NCBI GenBank assembly: GCA_008080515.1
Contig: VIKH01000052.1
Coordinates: 1-34,825 of the forward strand
Source: Gallionellaceae bacterium
GTDB taxonomy: Bacteria; Pseudomonadota; Gammaproteobacteria; Burkholderiales; Gallionellaceae
Direction of reading: 5' to 3'
Length of the DNA stretch: 34,825 nucleotides
The notes under the pieces: generated by a model
What the model saw: only the letters and a program-made list of their open reading frames with translations
Told to the model about the DNA's origin: nothing
The model's database searches: none
Translations under genes and position numbers: made by a program
Shown: piece by piece, positions 10,337 to 17,617 of the stretch
Layout: every line of letters begins with the position of its first letter
How positions within the stretch are numbered: position 1 is the first letter of the stretch

Positions 10337-10917
10337 ACACCTTCTCGCTGACAGTCACCAGCGGCGACGTTGATATCAGGACACCCCTCAAGAAAACCAT
10401 AGACCAGTCCGCCGGCGGCTACAGCACTTTTGGCTCCTATAACAAAGTTAACTACGAATACCAGCGACAGCAGGCGTTGCCGCGCAACTTGTCGTTGTTC
10501 GTTTCGTTGAGCGGCCAGACCGCATCGAAGAACCTGATTTCGGCGGAACAGTTTGCTCTGGGCGGCCCCAACGCGGTGCGCGCCTATCCGGTGGGCGAAG
10601 GCGTGGGTGACGAAGGGGTCGTGGTCAATGCAGAACTGCGCTGGAACGTGCCGCAGACCCCATTCATGCTGAACGGCTTCCTCGATTACGGGCATTCCAT
10701 GCTGCACAAAACCCCGTCTGCCGCCGACATCGCGCAGGGCAACCCGAAATACCGCAATATTTTTGGTTACGGCGTAGGGCTGAATGTGGGCAAACCGAGC
10801 AGCTACCTGCTGCGCACCAGCATCGCCTGGCGTAGCGACCGGAAAGACAATCCGCCTGTAGCCGATACGACAGACCGCAACCCGCGCGCGTGGGTGCAGC
10901 TCACCAAATGGTTCTAG
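10285..10917 (+). pseudogene. TpsB/ShlB-type transporter, C-terminal barrel in shifted frame
   Basis: The rest of the transporter barrel, read in the frame that begins KAGLSGDFSDNVFGGSLN and ends with TAG at 10915-10917. It contains the conserved region ending GGPNAVRAYPVGEGVGDEG, which resembles the loop-6 VRGY/F-type motif of Omp85/TpsB barrels. The final residues WVQLTKWF end in an aromatic amino acid, as expected for barrel recognition by the BAM machinery. Standing alone it has no upstream start for the barrel. It makes sense only as the continuation of the gene starting at 9224, so the pair is one transporter gene broken by a small loss. Confidence 0.85.
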
Positions 10918-10938
10918 TGCTCGCACATCCGTTCGTGC

Positions 10939-10985
10939 TGAGCCTGTCGAAGCATGAGCCAGTCGAAGCGTGAGCCTGTCGAAGC
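10939..10985 (+). repeat. Three direct copies of a 15-bp repeat between tpsB and tpsA
   Basis: TGAGCCTGTCGAAGC occurs at 10939-10953 and 10971-10985, with a one-base variant (A for T) at 10955-10969, giving a 16-base period. The preceding GTTCGTGC makes this the dispersed repeat commonly seen as TTCGTGCTGAGCCTGTCGAA in proteobacterial intergenic DNA. An inverted copy lies at 18536-18556 in this window. Confidence 0.85.
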
Positions 10986-11099
10986 AGATAGGTGGGTTGA
11001 GTTAGGCGCGATTTTTTTCGCCGTAACCAACAAACCGGAATGATGTTTTGTTTTAGAGCCGCTTAACCAAGCAGACCAGACCTCAGGAGCAATAACAAA

Positions 11100-14000
11100 A
11101 TGATGAACGCAAAATCTTCCGCTTCCACGAAAACTTCCGCAACCGCCAAAGCGCAACGGAAGGCGCCCGTGAAAAAATTCACCGTCAAGATTTCCGGCGG
11201 CAAGACGCTGACCTACATCTTCCGCGCGCGCCCGGCGATCAGCGCCATCCTGGCGGCGCTGATCTCCTCGTTCATGGGATACACCTACGCGCAGGAGATG
11301 CCCACCGGCGAGCAACTCGTGGGGGGGGCCGCGACCGTCTCCCGGCCCAGCGCCAACTACATGCAAATTGACCAGAGCAGCGCCAGGGCGGCGATCAACT
11401 GGGAAAGCTTCAGCATCGGCAGCGGCGGCCACGTTCATTTCCAACAACCGGGCGCCGACGCCGTCGCGCTCAACCGCGTGGTTGGCAGCGGCCAATCCCA
11501 CATTTACGGCCACCTCTCTTCCACCGGCCAGGTATTTCTGATTAACCCGCACGGCACCCTGTTCGCCCCCGGCTCGCAAGTGGATGTCGGCGGCTTGGTC
11601 GCCTCTACACTGGACATCAGCGATGCCGACTTCATGGCGGGCAACTACGCCTTCGCCAACGGCGGCGCTACCGGTACGGTTATCAATCAAGGCACCATCA
11701 ACGCGGGCTATGCCGCGCTGCTCGGCCCGCAGGTTTCCAACGAAGGCGTGATCGTCGCGCGGGCGGGCGGCACCGTGGCGCTTGCTGCGGGTGACCGCGT
11801 CAACTTGGATCTGGTGGGCGACAACCTCATCAGCGTCAGCGTCAGCGCTGCGGCGCTCAACGCCAACGCCGCCAACAGCGGAACCATCCAGGCCGACGGC
11901 GGCCATGTCCTCCTCACCGCGCGCTCCGCCAACGCCTTGCTCGACACCGTCATCAACATGGATGGCGTCATCAAAGCCAACAGCCTGGTCAACAGAAACG
12001 GCACCATTATCCTGGATGGCGGCGACGCGGGCGTCGTTTCCGTAACCGGTACGCTCAACGCCTCTTCCAATTCCCCTCTCCCCCCGGGAGAGGGCGGGGG
12101 TGAGGGTATTGGCGGCACCGTCAAAGTCCTCGGCGACAAAGTCGGCCTGTTCGGCAACGCGAATGTCAACGTCTCCGGCGATGCCGGCGGCGGCACCGCC
12201 CTGATCGGCGGCAACTTCCAGGGCAAAGGCCCCGAAGCGAACGCCAGCATGACCTATGTCGGCAGCGGCGCAAGCATCAACGCCGACGCAATCACTTCCG
12301 GCAACGGCGGCAAAGTAATTGTCTGGTCCAATGATGCGACCCGTGCATACGGTTCGATCTCTGCAAACGGTGGGGCGCAGGGCGGCAATGGCGGCTTTAT
12401 CGAAACCTCGGCGCATTTCCTGGATGTTGCGGGTAGTCGCGTGAGTGCGGGTGCAGCATCCGGGCAGGCTGGAACATGGCTGCTCGACCCGACGAATATC
12501 AACGTTGTTGCTGTCGATCCTGCGGATGGTTCTTATACTGTATTGTTGACCGACGTGGATGCCTTTGGTGATGGCGATAAGCTGGGCGTACCAGACTTTT
12601 TGACCTCCATTGATGTTGCATCGATCAATGCGTCAGGCACGAACGTTACCTTGCAGGCGCTCAACAACATCAGCTTCAATACATCCGTGAACATTGCCAC
12701 AGCGGGCGTGGGCCTGACGGCACAGGCGGGCAACAACATCTTGTGGGGTGCCAATACCATCACCACCAACGGCGGTGCAGTCAGCTTTACCGCGAACGAT
12801 GCGGCTAGTGGGGGTGCTTCCGGGGCAGGCGGTATCTCAGGTACCGGTGCGATTTCTACATTCGCAACAGCTGGCGCAACTAATGGTGGCGCGGTTACTC
12901 TCGCGGCATCGGGCACGGGCGCCATTGCTGTCGGCGCAATTGATTCTCACGGCATCTCTGGCGTGGCTTTAACAGCGGGCGGCAATGGCGGCCTCGTTTC
13001 CATTTCAACAGTGGATGGAGCCATTACGACAGGAACCATCAACACCTCCGGCGGTAGTGCGGGTGCTGCCACGGCTGGCGCGGCATTTGCTGGCGGTAAT
13101 GCCGGTGGAGTCACGGTTCAGGTAACGGCAGCCTCGGCCGCAAGAGTGCTTGGGCTGGGTGCCATTACGGCGACGGGCGGGGCAGGCAGCACGGCGACAG
13201 TCCTAGATGGGGTCGGCGGCGCTGGCGGAACTGGCGGCGCAGTTAGCGTCACCGGCACTGCCGGAGCATTCGGCGCTTCCCTTGCAACAGCCGCCATCAA
13301 CACGACTGGCGGTGCGGGTGGGGCCGCCCTTGATGCGGGCGCTGCTGGCGGTATAACTGGCGGCGTGGGCGGCGCGGCGGGCACCATCACGCTGGCAGTT
13401 AATCAGAGCATAGTATTAAGTGGCGCCATGACGGCTGCTGGCGGTGCTGGCGGAGCCGGTGCCGCAACTGCATTGGATTTTGGCGGCAATGGCGGGGCGG
13501 GCGCTGCGGTGTCTGTAACGTCGAATACGGCCTCGGTTTCCTTGGGAGCAATTACCACCACCGGCGGCGCGGGGGGGGCCAATAATGGTGCCGGAGCCGG
13601 TATTGCTGGCGCAGATGCGAACATCACGGCGAACGCTGGCGCGAGCACTGCGTCAGGTACCTCGACTGGTGGCGATATCACCGCCATCGGCACCATCAGC
13701 GTCGGAACGGGGCTCGCCAGGTTCTTCACCGGTAGCGTGGCAAGCAGCGCCACCTCCCCGGTGGCATCCGGCAGTGGCCGATTCCGCTATAACAGCGATG
13801 AGACCGCAACTAACTACACACTGGCTCTTGGCACCGGCAGCTACGTGATTTATCGCGAGCAGCCGCTGCTCGCTGTGAACGCAACTAGCACGCTTACAAA
13901 AGTGTATGGAGATGACGATCCTGCAACGCGAACGTTCAATATTGCGTCGGGGTATGTCAACGGCGATAGCGCTGGCGTGACGGGTACATTTGCGCGCGTT

Positions 14001-14255
14001 GCAGGAGAAGGCGTAGGCAATCATGCTCTGGCCACAGGCACGCTAGTATCGGATGTCGGCTACGGTTTCACGTTCAGTCAGAATTTATCGATCACGCAGG
14101 CGCCGGTGACCGGCGTATTGGCCACCCCCGCCCAGACCAAGGTATACGGCGCGGACGAACATCGGGCACCTTCACCGCGCCGAGCGCGAACTACAGCACT
14201 GCGGCGCTGGGCGTGGGCAACGCCCCGACGCTGGGCATCACGGCAGCGACGGTGA
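11100..14255 (+). CDS. TpsA exoprotein (filamentous haemagglutinin-like), N-terminal part
   Basis: A large secreted protein, partner of the transporter just upstream. ATG 11100 has AGGAG ending 10 bases before it; ATG 11103 is also possible. A long signal peptide with a basic, extended n-region ends near residue 64 (GYTYA, then QEMPTG). The TPS secretion domain (about residues 65-310) contains QVFLINPHGTLFAPGSQVD, with NPHG at 149-152 in place of the canonical NPNG. Residues 324-336 are encoded by an intergenic-type palindrome (see repeat at 12071). Then comes a long glycine/alanine-rich beta-helix-like region (about 550-880), and MBG/YDG-type modules with TKVYGDDDPA. Near 14158 the frame breaks inside a second module (KVYGADE), so the last 30 or so residues to 14255 are out of frame. 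No contact-dependent toxin domain is seen. It is probably an adhesin. Confidence 0.85.
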   Translation: MMNAKSSASTKTSATAKAQRKAPVKKFTVKISGGKTLTYIFRARPAISAILAALISSFMGYTYAQEMPTGEQLVGGAATVSRPSANYMQIDQSSARAAINWESFSIGSGGHVHFQQPGADAVALNRVVGSGQSHIYGHLSSTGQVFLINPHGTLFAPGSQVDVGGLVASTLDISDADFMAGNYAFANGGATGTVINQGTINAGYAALLGPQVSNEGVIVARAGGTVALAAGDRVNLDLVGDNLISVSVSAAALNANAANSGTIQADGGHVLLTARSANALLDTVINMDGVIKANSLVNRNGTIILDGGDAGVVSVTGTLNASSNSPLPPGEGGGEGIGGTVKVLGDKVGLFGNANVNVSGDAGGGTALIGGNFQGKGPEANASMTYVGSGASINADAITSGNGGKVIVWSNDATRAYGSISANGGAQGGNGGFIETSAHFLDVAGSRVSAGAASGQAGTWLLDPTNINVVAVDPADGSYTVLLTDVDAFGDGDKLGVPDFLTSIDVASINASGTNVTLQALNNISFNTSVNIATAGVGLTAQAGNNILWGANTITTNGGAVSFTANDAASGGASGAGGISGTGAISTFATAGATNGGAVTLAASGTGAIAVGAIDSHGISGVALTAGGNGGLVSISTVDGAITTGTINTSGGSAGAATAGAAFAGGNAGGVTVQVTAASAARVLGLGAITATGGAGSTATVLDGVGGAGGTGGAVSVTGTAGAFGASLATAAINTTGGAGGAALDAGAAGGITGGVGGAAGTITLAVNQSIVLSGAMTAAGGAGGAGAATALDFGGNGGAGAAVSVTSNTASVSLGAITTTGGAGGANNGAGAGIAGADANITANAGASTASGTSTGGDITAIGTISVGTGLARFFTGSVASSATSPVASGSGRFRYNSDETATNYTLALGTGSYVIYREQPLLAVNATSTLTKVYGDDDPATRTFNIASGYVNGDSAGVTGTFARVAGEGVGNHALATGTLVSDVGYGFTFSQNLSITQAPVTGVLATPAQTKVYGADEHRAPSPRRARTTALRRWAWATPRRWASRQRR
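12071..12106 (+). repeat. Palindromic intergenic-type repeat inserted in frame within tpsA
   Basis: The 36 bases contain CCCCTCTCCC, CGGG and GGGAGAGGGC, followed by GGGGGTGAGGG. This is the well-known dispersed proteobacterial repeat usually read as CCCTCACCCC-GCCCTCTCCC. Here it lies inside the TpsA reading frame and is translated as SPLPPGEGGGEG between the typical TPS-protein stretches TGTLNAS and GGTVKVLGDKVGLF. The reading frame is kept across it. Composition (C runs then G runs) is clearly unlike its neighbours. Confidence 0.75.
14100..14158 (+). repeat. 59-bp direct repeat in tpsA, copy 1
   Basis: The 59 bases from GCGCCGGTGACC to GGCGCGGACGA are identical to 14558-14616. They encode APVTGVLATPAQTKVYGAD, the start of an MBG-type module. 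A second shared block (about 14163-14233 and 14672-14742, coding for APSANYSTAALG) follows each copy. Both copies are directly followed by a loss of reading frame. Confidence 0.9.
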
Positions 14256-14743
14256 CGGCAACGATCGCGAACCAGACCAAGACCTACGGCCAGGACGACC
14301 CGGCGCTGCCCGCGGTGACGCTGGGCGGGCAGGTGAACCGCACCGCGGTTGACTGGATGGCGAACAACACGGTGATCAACGACACGGCCGGAGCCGCGCT
14401 TGCGGACACGCTGACGGGCCTGACCCGCGCGGCGGGCGAGACGGTGGCGACCTACAACATCACGGGGGCGACGTTCGGCGGGCTGACGGGCACCTCGGCG
14501 GGCAACTACAACGCGCTGACCGCGTTGACGGGCACCCCGACGCTGGGCATCACGGCAGCGCCGGTGACCGGCGTATTGGCCACCCCCGCCCAGACCAAGG
14601 TATACGGCGCGGACGAGCGACGGCGCTCGCGCGCGCGGCGGGCGAGGCGGTGGCGACCTACAGCATCACGGCGGGCACCTTCTCCGCGCCGAGCGCGAAC
14701 TACAGCACCGCGGCGCTGGGCTTGGGCAACACCCCGGCGCTGA
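14213..14743 (+). pseudogene. TpsA exoprotein, middle fragment in second frame
   Basis: Continuation of the TpsA protein after the first frame break. In this frame the sequence between about 14163 and 14616 reads as MBG-type repeat modules: ANYSTAALGVGNAPTLGITA, then TATIANQTKTYGQDDPALPA, ending APVTGVLATPAQTKVYGADE. After about 14616 the frame is lost again and the arginine-rich tail to 14743 is not real protein. The complete module here (from TKTYGQDDPALP to RAAGETVATYNIT) shows what the two broken modules lack. It is part of one long gene from 11100 to 16284. Confidence 0.75.
14558..14616 (+). repeat. 59-bp direct repeat in tpsA, copy 2
   Basis: Identical to 14100-14158. It is followed by GCGACGGCGCTCGCGCG and the second reading-frame break. 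Repeats of this size next to each break make collapse during assembly, or slippage/recombination in the cell, a simple explanation. Confidence 0.9.
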
Positions 14744-16284
14744 CGATCAACCCAAAGACTGTGAATCTTGACGGCTCCCGTATTTATGATGGCAGTCAAA
14801 ACTTCGTTGCAGGCGCATTTACTCCGACCATCACCGGCACAGTCGCGAACACGAGCATGACCGACTGGAACGGGAATGTTGCTACAGTCGTGGGCACTGA
14901 AACTTTGACAATTGCCAGCGGCACGGGGACGATTCCGGTTAAGAGCGTGAGTGCTGGTGTGCAGACCTTGACGTCAGGCTCTTTGGCGCTCGGCAACGGC
15001 ACGGGCACGGCGTCGAACTACACGCTCACCGGTGGTACGCACACAGGGGTAGTGACACTCAGGGCTCTGACCATGAGCGGCATCACAGCCGCAAACAAAA
15101 CCTATGACAGCAACACGACTGCTACGGTCAGCACTGCTGGTGCGGTATACACTGGCCTAGTTGGGGTGGATGCCGTTACGGTAAACGCTACCGGCACCTT
15201 TGCCGACAAGAATGTGGCGAATGGCAAAACTGTCAATTTGGTCAGCGGCTACACTGGTGCGGACATAGGCAACTATGCAATCACCGACCAGGCGAGCACC
15301 ACCGCCAACATCACCCAACTGGCATCGGTAACGGCAACCGGAACCGGCAACTGGTCGGCTGCGGGAACCTGGACGGGTGGGATGATACCGGACTTGGCTA
15401 ACGTTGCAGCAGTGGTTATACCGGCAGGGGCGAATGTTAATTTCGATATAGCCTCCGCTACGGTGAACAGTGTTACCGGCACGGGTACTGGCGCACTGAC
15501 GGTCAGCAGTGGAGCGTTGAACATAGCCAACAACCTGACTCTTGGCGGCTATACTCAAACTGGCGGAACAACCGCAGCCGGAGGAAGCTTCACCGTCGCG
15601 GGCGGCGTCAATCAGACAGGCGGCAGTATCGCGGTAGCCGGGGCAACCAGCTTGAATTCAGGCGGGGCCAATATCGTGCTGGACAATGCAGCCAACAATT
15701 TCGTCGGTTTGGTGGAGGCTAACGCTGGAGCCGGAACAGTGAGCATCCGCGATGCAAACGCCCTGCAAGTTGGAAATATCACGGGTAGTACGGTAACGCT
15801 GACGGCGGGTGGGAATATTACGGGCAACGGCATCGGGCCGCTCATCACGGCACCTACCGTGACCGTAATTTCTACTGGCGGGATGATCGGCACGGGAGTC
15901 GGCAATCAATCAACGGGCCTTAGTTTTGGCACCACAACGACAACGATCACCGTTGGCGCCTTGACCACGGCAGACTTGTATGGCAACGGCACGAAGCCAA
16001 CGATTGTTGCGGGCGTACCGGTGCCATCCACCGTGTATTGGGAGGCTGGTGTCACATCAGTTGGGCAGAGCAGCGCCGTATCGGCTGCTTTGGCCAGCAC
16101 GATGGTTTCGGCCAGCGCGTCGGTGGGAGCAAGTTTCGGCACCGCCAGCATCGCGCAGCAGATCGCCAACGGCTTTGCGGGCGAGATCGGCATGAGCCCG
16201 CCGGGGATTGACAACATCATCGGCGAGGGCATCAGGTTGCCGGAAGGTCTGGGCGAAGAGGAGGAGCGCAGGCAACGCCGCTAA
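14650..16284 (+). CDS. TpsA exoprotein, C-terminal part in third frame
   Basis: The last third of the TpsA-like protein. It begins inside a module (RAAGEAVATYSITAGTFSAP; upstream codons reach about 14629) and continues through YDG-type modules (KTVNLDGSRIYDGSQNF; MSGITAANKTYDSNTTATVS). Next come a GNWSAAGTWTGG segment and low-complexity beta-strand repeats rich in glycine, threonine and valine. The end is unusual: a helical, alanine/serine-rich stretch, then PPGIDNIIGEGIRLPEGL and a highly charged tail EEEERRQRR. No VENN-type junction or nuclease-like domain is visible, so a polymorphic toxin role is not supported. A GTG at 14650 is an internal codon. An intrinsic terminator follows 29 bases after the stop. 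Confidence 0.75.
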   Translation: MATYSITAGTFSAPSANYSTAALGLGNTPALTINPKTVNLDGSRIYDGSQNFVAGAFTPTITGTVANTSMTDWNGNVATVVGTETLTIASGTGTIPVKSVSAGVQTLTSGSLALGNGTGTASNYTLTGGTHTGVVTLRALTMSGITAANKTYDSNTTATVSTAGAVYTGLVGVDAVTVNATGTFADKNVANGKTVNLVSGYTGADIGNYAITDQASTTANITQLASVTATGTGNWSAAGTWTGGMIPDLANVAAVVIPAGANVNFDIASATVNSVTGTGTGALTVSSGALNIANNLTLGGYTQTGGTTAAGGSFTVAGGVNQTGGSIAVAGATSLNSGGANIVLDNAANNFVGLVEANAGAGTVSIRDANALQVGNITGSTVTLTAGGNITGNGIGPLITAPTVTVISTGGMIGTGVGNQSTGLSFGTTTTTITVGALTTADLYGNGTKPTIVAGVPVPSTVYWEAGVTSVGQSSAVSAALASTMVSASASVGASFGTASIAQQIANGFAGEIGMSPPGIDNIIGEGIRLPEGLGEEEERRQRR

Positions 16285-16312
16285 TGCTGACTTGCTTTGT
16301 TGTTCCAGAAAT

Positions 16313-16338
16313 TCCGCCCTTCGGGGCGGAGTTTTTTT
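16313..16338 (+). terminator. Intrinsic terminator after tpsA
   Basis: A perfect 7-bp stem TCCGCCC/GGGCGGA closed by a TTCG tetraloop (16313-16330) and followed, after one G, by seven T residues (16332-16338). The UUCG loop and the T-tract are the standard form of a strong rho-independent terminator. It ends the tpsB-tpsA unit. Confidence 0.9.
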
Positions 16339-16434
16339 GTGCGTCCGACGGGCTGCTCTTGCAGGTGCGAATTCACTTTGTAGAGTTTGGCAGAGCTTTG
16401 CATAGCCAACTGGCTATTGATCCGGCCAAGTGAA

Positions 16435-16510
16435 GTTTGAAGTCCATTCGCCTTGAGGTATCGAAGGGTAATGGGCTTCGATACCTCAGCCCGAACGGAA
16501 AACTTCAAAC
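16435..16510. repeat. 76-bp palindromic element upstream of the toxin-antitoxin pair
   Basis: The outer arms GTTTGAAGT (16435-16443) and ACTTCAAAC (16502-16510) are perfect complements. The inner arms GAGGTATCGAAG (16455-16466) and CTTCGATACCTC (16476-16487) are also perfect, with 9 bases between. Between outer and inner arms, pairing is partial. The right half CTTCGATACCTCAGCCCGAA resembles the dispersed TTCGACAGGCTCAGCCCGAA repeat. The rest of the 393-base gene-free stretch 16285-16677 holds the terminator at its left end and nothing else that I recognise. Confidence 0.8.
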
Positions 16511-16677
16511 ATAATCTGGCAGAATCAATAAGTTGGCAAACCACGCCAACCAAGCCATCGGTTAACGCCAGCAAGTCATTGGTTATTGCACCCCGTGGGC
16601 GTTCCGCGAACACAAAGCATCCTTTCCGGTTCGGTGTACGATTTCTGCCGTGCTACAAACCCGGGAAGGGGAAGATC

Positions 16678-16980
16678 ATGAGCAACACCATCACACTGCC
16701 GCAGGCCATTTTCAAGCGCCTGGAAAAAATCTCTACCGGAACACGGCGCACACCGCAATCCATCATCAAGCAAGCGATAGCCGATCGGCTGGAATATGAA
16801 GAATGGGCTTTAGAGCAGATAGATGCCGGGTTGGCGGATATTAATGCGGGCCGTGTTTATTCAACCTTAAAACCGCAATTCAAGCCACAGAGAACACAGA
16901 GCACACAGAGAAACTGCGGCAGTTTGCCAGTAACTTATGGTTTTCCCTCTGTGATCTCTGTGTGCTCTGTGGCCAAGTAA
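16678..16980 (+). CDS. Ribbon-helix-helix antitoxin, 3' end replaced by an inserted element
   Basis: A small DNA-binding antitoxin of the ParD/CopG type. ATG 16678 has GGGGAAG a few bases upstream; longer in-frame starts lie in repeat DNA and are rejected. The N-terminus SNTITLPQAIFKRLEKIS and the helix pair with RRTPQSIIKQAIADRLEYEE fit a ribbon-helix-helix fold, followed by the toxin-binding ALEQIDAGLADINAGRVYS. From residue 63 the frame runs into the inserted element (16865-16990), giving 38 foreign residues and a stop at 16978-16980. Excising the element plus one TTCAA copy (131 bases) restores an ending SREEAYKKLGVVNRERKKAA with stop at 17052-17054, giving 81 residues in total. The truncated tail may weaken toxin neutralisation. 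Confidence 0.8.
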   Translation: MSNTITLPQAIFKRLEKISTGTRRTPQSIIKQAIADRLEYEEWALEQIDAGLADINAGRVYSTLKPQFKPQRTQSTQRNCGSLPVTYGFPSVISVCSVAK

Positions 16981-16995
16981 GTTTTTCAGGTTCAA
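16860..16995. mobile_element. MITE-like palindromic element inserted in the antitoxin gene
   Basis: A 126-bp insert (16865-16990) flanked by direct TTCAA copies at 16860-16864 and 16991-16995, consistent with a 5-bp target duplication. The ends CCTTAAAACC and (reverse complement of the right end) CCTGAAAAAC form imperfect terminal inverted repeats. The core has long arms built from CACAGAG words: 16884-16910 pairs with 16947-16973 with about four mismatches over 27 bases. It has no coding capacity for a transposase, so it would have to be moved in trans. CACAGAG-rich palindromes of this kind are scattered in many proteobacterial genomes (from memory). Confidence 0.8.
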
Positions 16996-17031
16996 GGGAA
17001 GAAGCCTATAAAAAGCTGGGTGTCGTTAACC

Positions 17032-17323
17032 GTGAGCGCAAAAAAGCAGCTTGAGCTTTCTGCGCGTTCCGTCGTAAACATGGAGGCTATCCGACTGTAT
17101 ATCGCCGCCGATATACCCAGCGGAGGCGGAACGGGTTATCGAGAGTGTGCTTGCTGCTGCTGACAGGCTGACGGATTTTCCCGTGCTGGGGCAAGTTGGA
17201 AGAAGGCCGGGAACCCGTGAACTTGTCTTGACGAAGTACCCTTATACGATCATCTACCGCCTGACATCGAAAAAGGTCATTATCGCTGCCGTGATTCACC
17301 AATCGCGCATGAACCGAAAATGA
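17032..17323 (+). pseudogene. RelE/ParE-type toxin with a +1 frameshift
   Basis: A plasmid-stabilisation-type toxin of about 96 residues, toxin partner of the antitoxin at 16678. It starts at GTG 17032 (SAKKQLELSARSVVNMEAIR then LYIAADIPS), overlapping the native end of the antitoxin by 23 bases, the usual arrangement. One extra G in GCGGAGG around 17121-17125 breaks the frame. Downstream it resumes as EAERVIESVLAAADRLTDFP, then GTRELVLTKYPYTIIYRL and ends VIHQSRMNRK at TGA 17321-17323. The fold markers (two N-terminal helices, then a beta sheet with the R-E-L and Y-x-I-I-Y-R stretches) are all present once corrected. As written the toxin is dead, which fits the damaged antitoxin. Confidence 0.8.
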
Positions 17324-17341
17324 CCGTAATCTGATCTGCGT

Positions 17342-17509
17342 TGCGCAAGCCAGTCATCGCGTGATTTTTCGCAGGTGAGATCGGCGCGAACCCAATGGAT
17401 GCTGGGATTCCGGCAATTCTCTCTGCGGGGATTGGAGAACGTCGGCGGCGAGTTTAACCTGGTTGCGATGACGTGGAATCTGAAGCGAATGTTTGTGCTG
17501 GCGGGGTAG
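17342..17509 (+). pseudogene. Transposase C-terminal remnant (IS1182/IS4-like DDE type)
   Basis: An open stretch of 55 codons ending at TAG 17507-17509. It reads ARTQWMLGFRQFSLRGLENV and then GGEFNLVAMTWNLKRMFVLAG. That pattern (M-G-x-x-x-F-x-x-R-G-L-E-x-V-x-x-E-x-x-L-x-x-x-x-W/Y-N-L-K-R) is the usual C-terminal end of IS4/IS1182-group DDE transposases. No catalytic domain or start precedes it; the preceding DNA belongs to the toxin gene, so only the tail survives. Just beyond, GGGGCA and TGCCCC (17514-17564) may be the remains of the insertion-sequence end. Where the remnant begins is uncertain. Confidence 0.65.
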
Positions 17510-17567
17510 TTTGGGGCAGCGCTTGCCTGCGTCGCCAGCATCGCGCAGCAGGTAGGATTGCCCCACA

Positions 17568-17594
17568 AAAAAGCCCGGTGAGTCCGGGCTTTTT
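17568..17594. terminator. Bidirectional intrinsic terminator
   Basis: AAAAAGCCCGG (17568-17578) pairs perfectly with CCGGGCTTTTT (17584-17594) around a TGAGT loop. It has an A-tract on one side and a T-tract on the other, so it can work in both directions. On the minus strand it lies 24 bases past the stop of the glycine-zipper gene. Confidence 0.9.
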
Positions 17595-17617
17595 CTGTTC
17601 TCCGCTACGCGATCCGA

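Noticed and set aside
10939-10985. Short CRISPR-like array
   Set aside because: Units of 15 bases with a single base between them leave no spacers; this is a dispersed repeat.
10914-12416. A 500-codon open frame on the minus strand opposite tpsA
   Set aside because: It is the shadow of a GC-rich repetitive gene; its protein has no family pattern, and the plus-strand frame has signal peptide, TPS domain and ribosome-binding site.
14629-16284. Contact-dependent inhibition toxin at the TpsA C-terminus
   Set aside because: No VENN-type motif, nuclease-like domain or downstream small immunity gene is seen; the tail is low-complexity and charged.
16453-16677. Longer antitoxin start at 16453
   Set aside because: The extra codons run through the palindrome and show no homology; GGGGAAG precedes ATG 16678.
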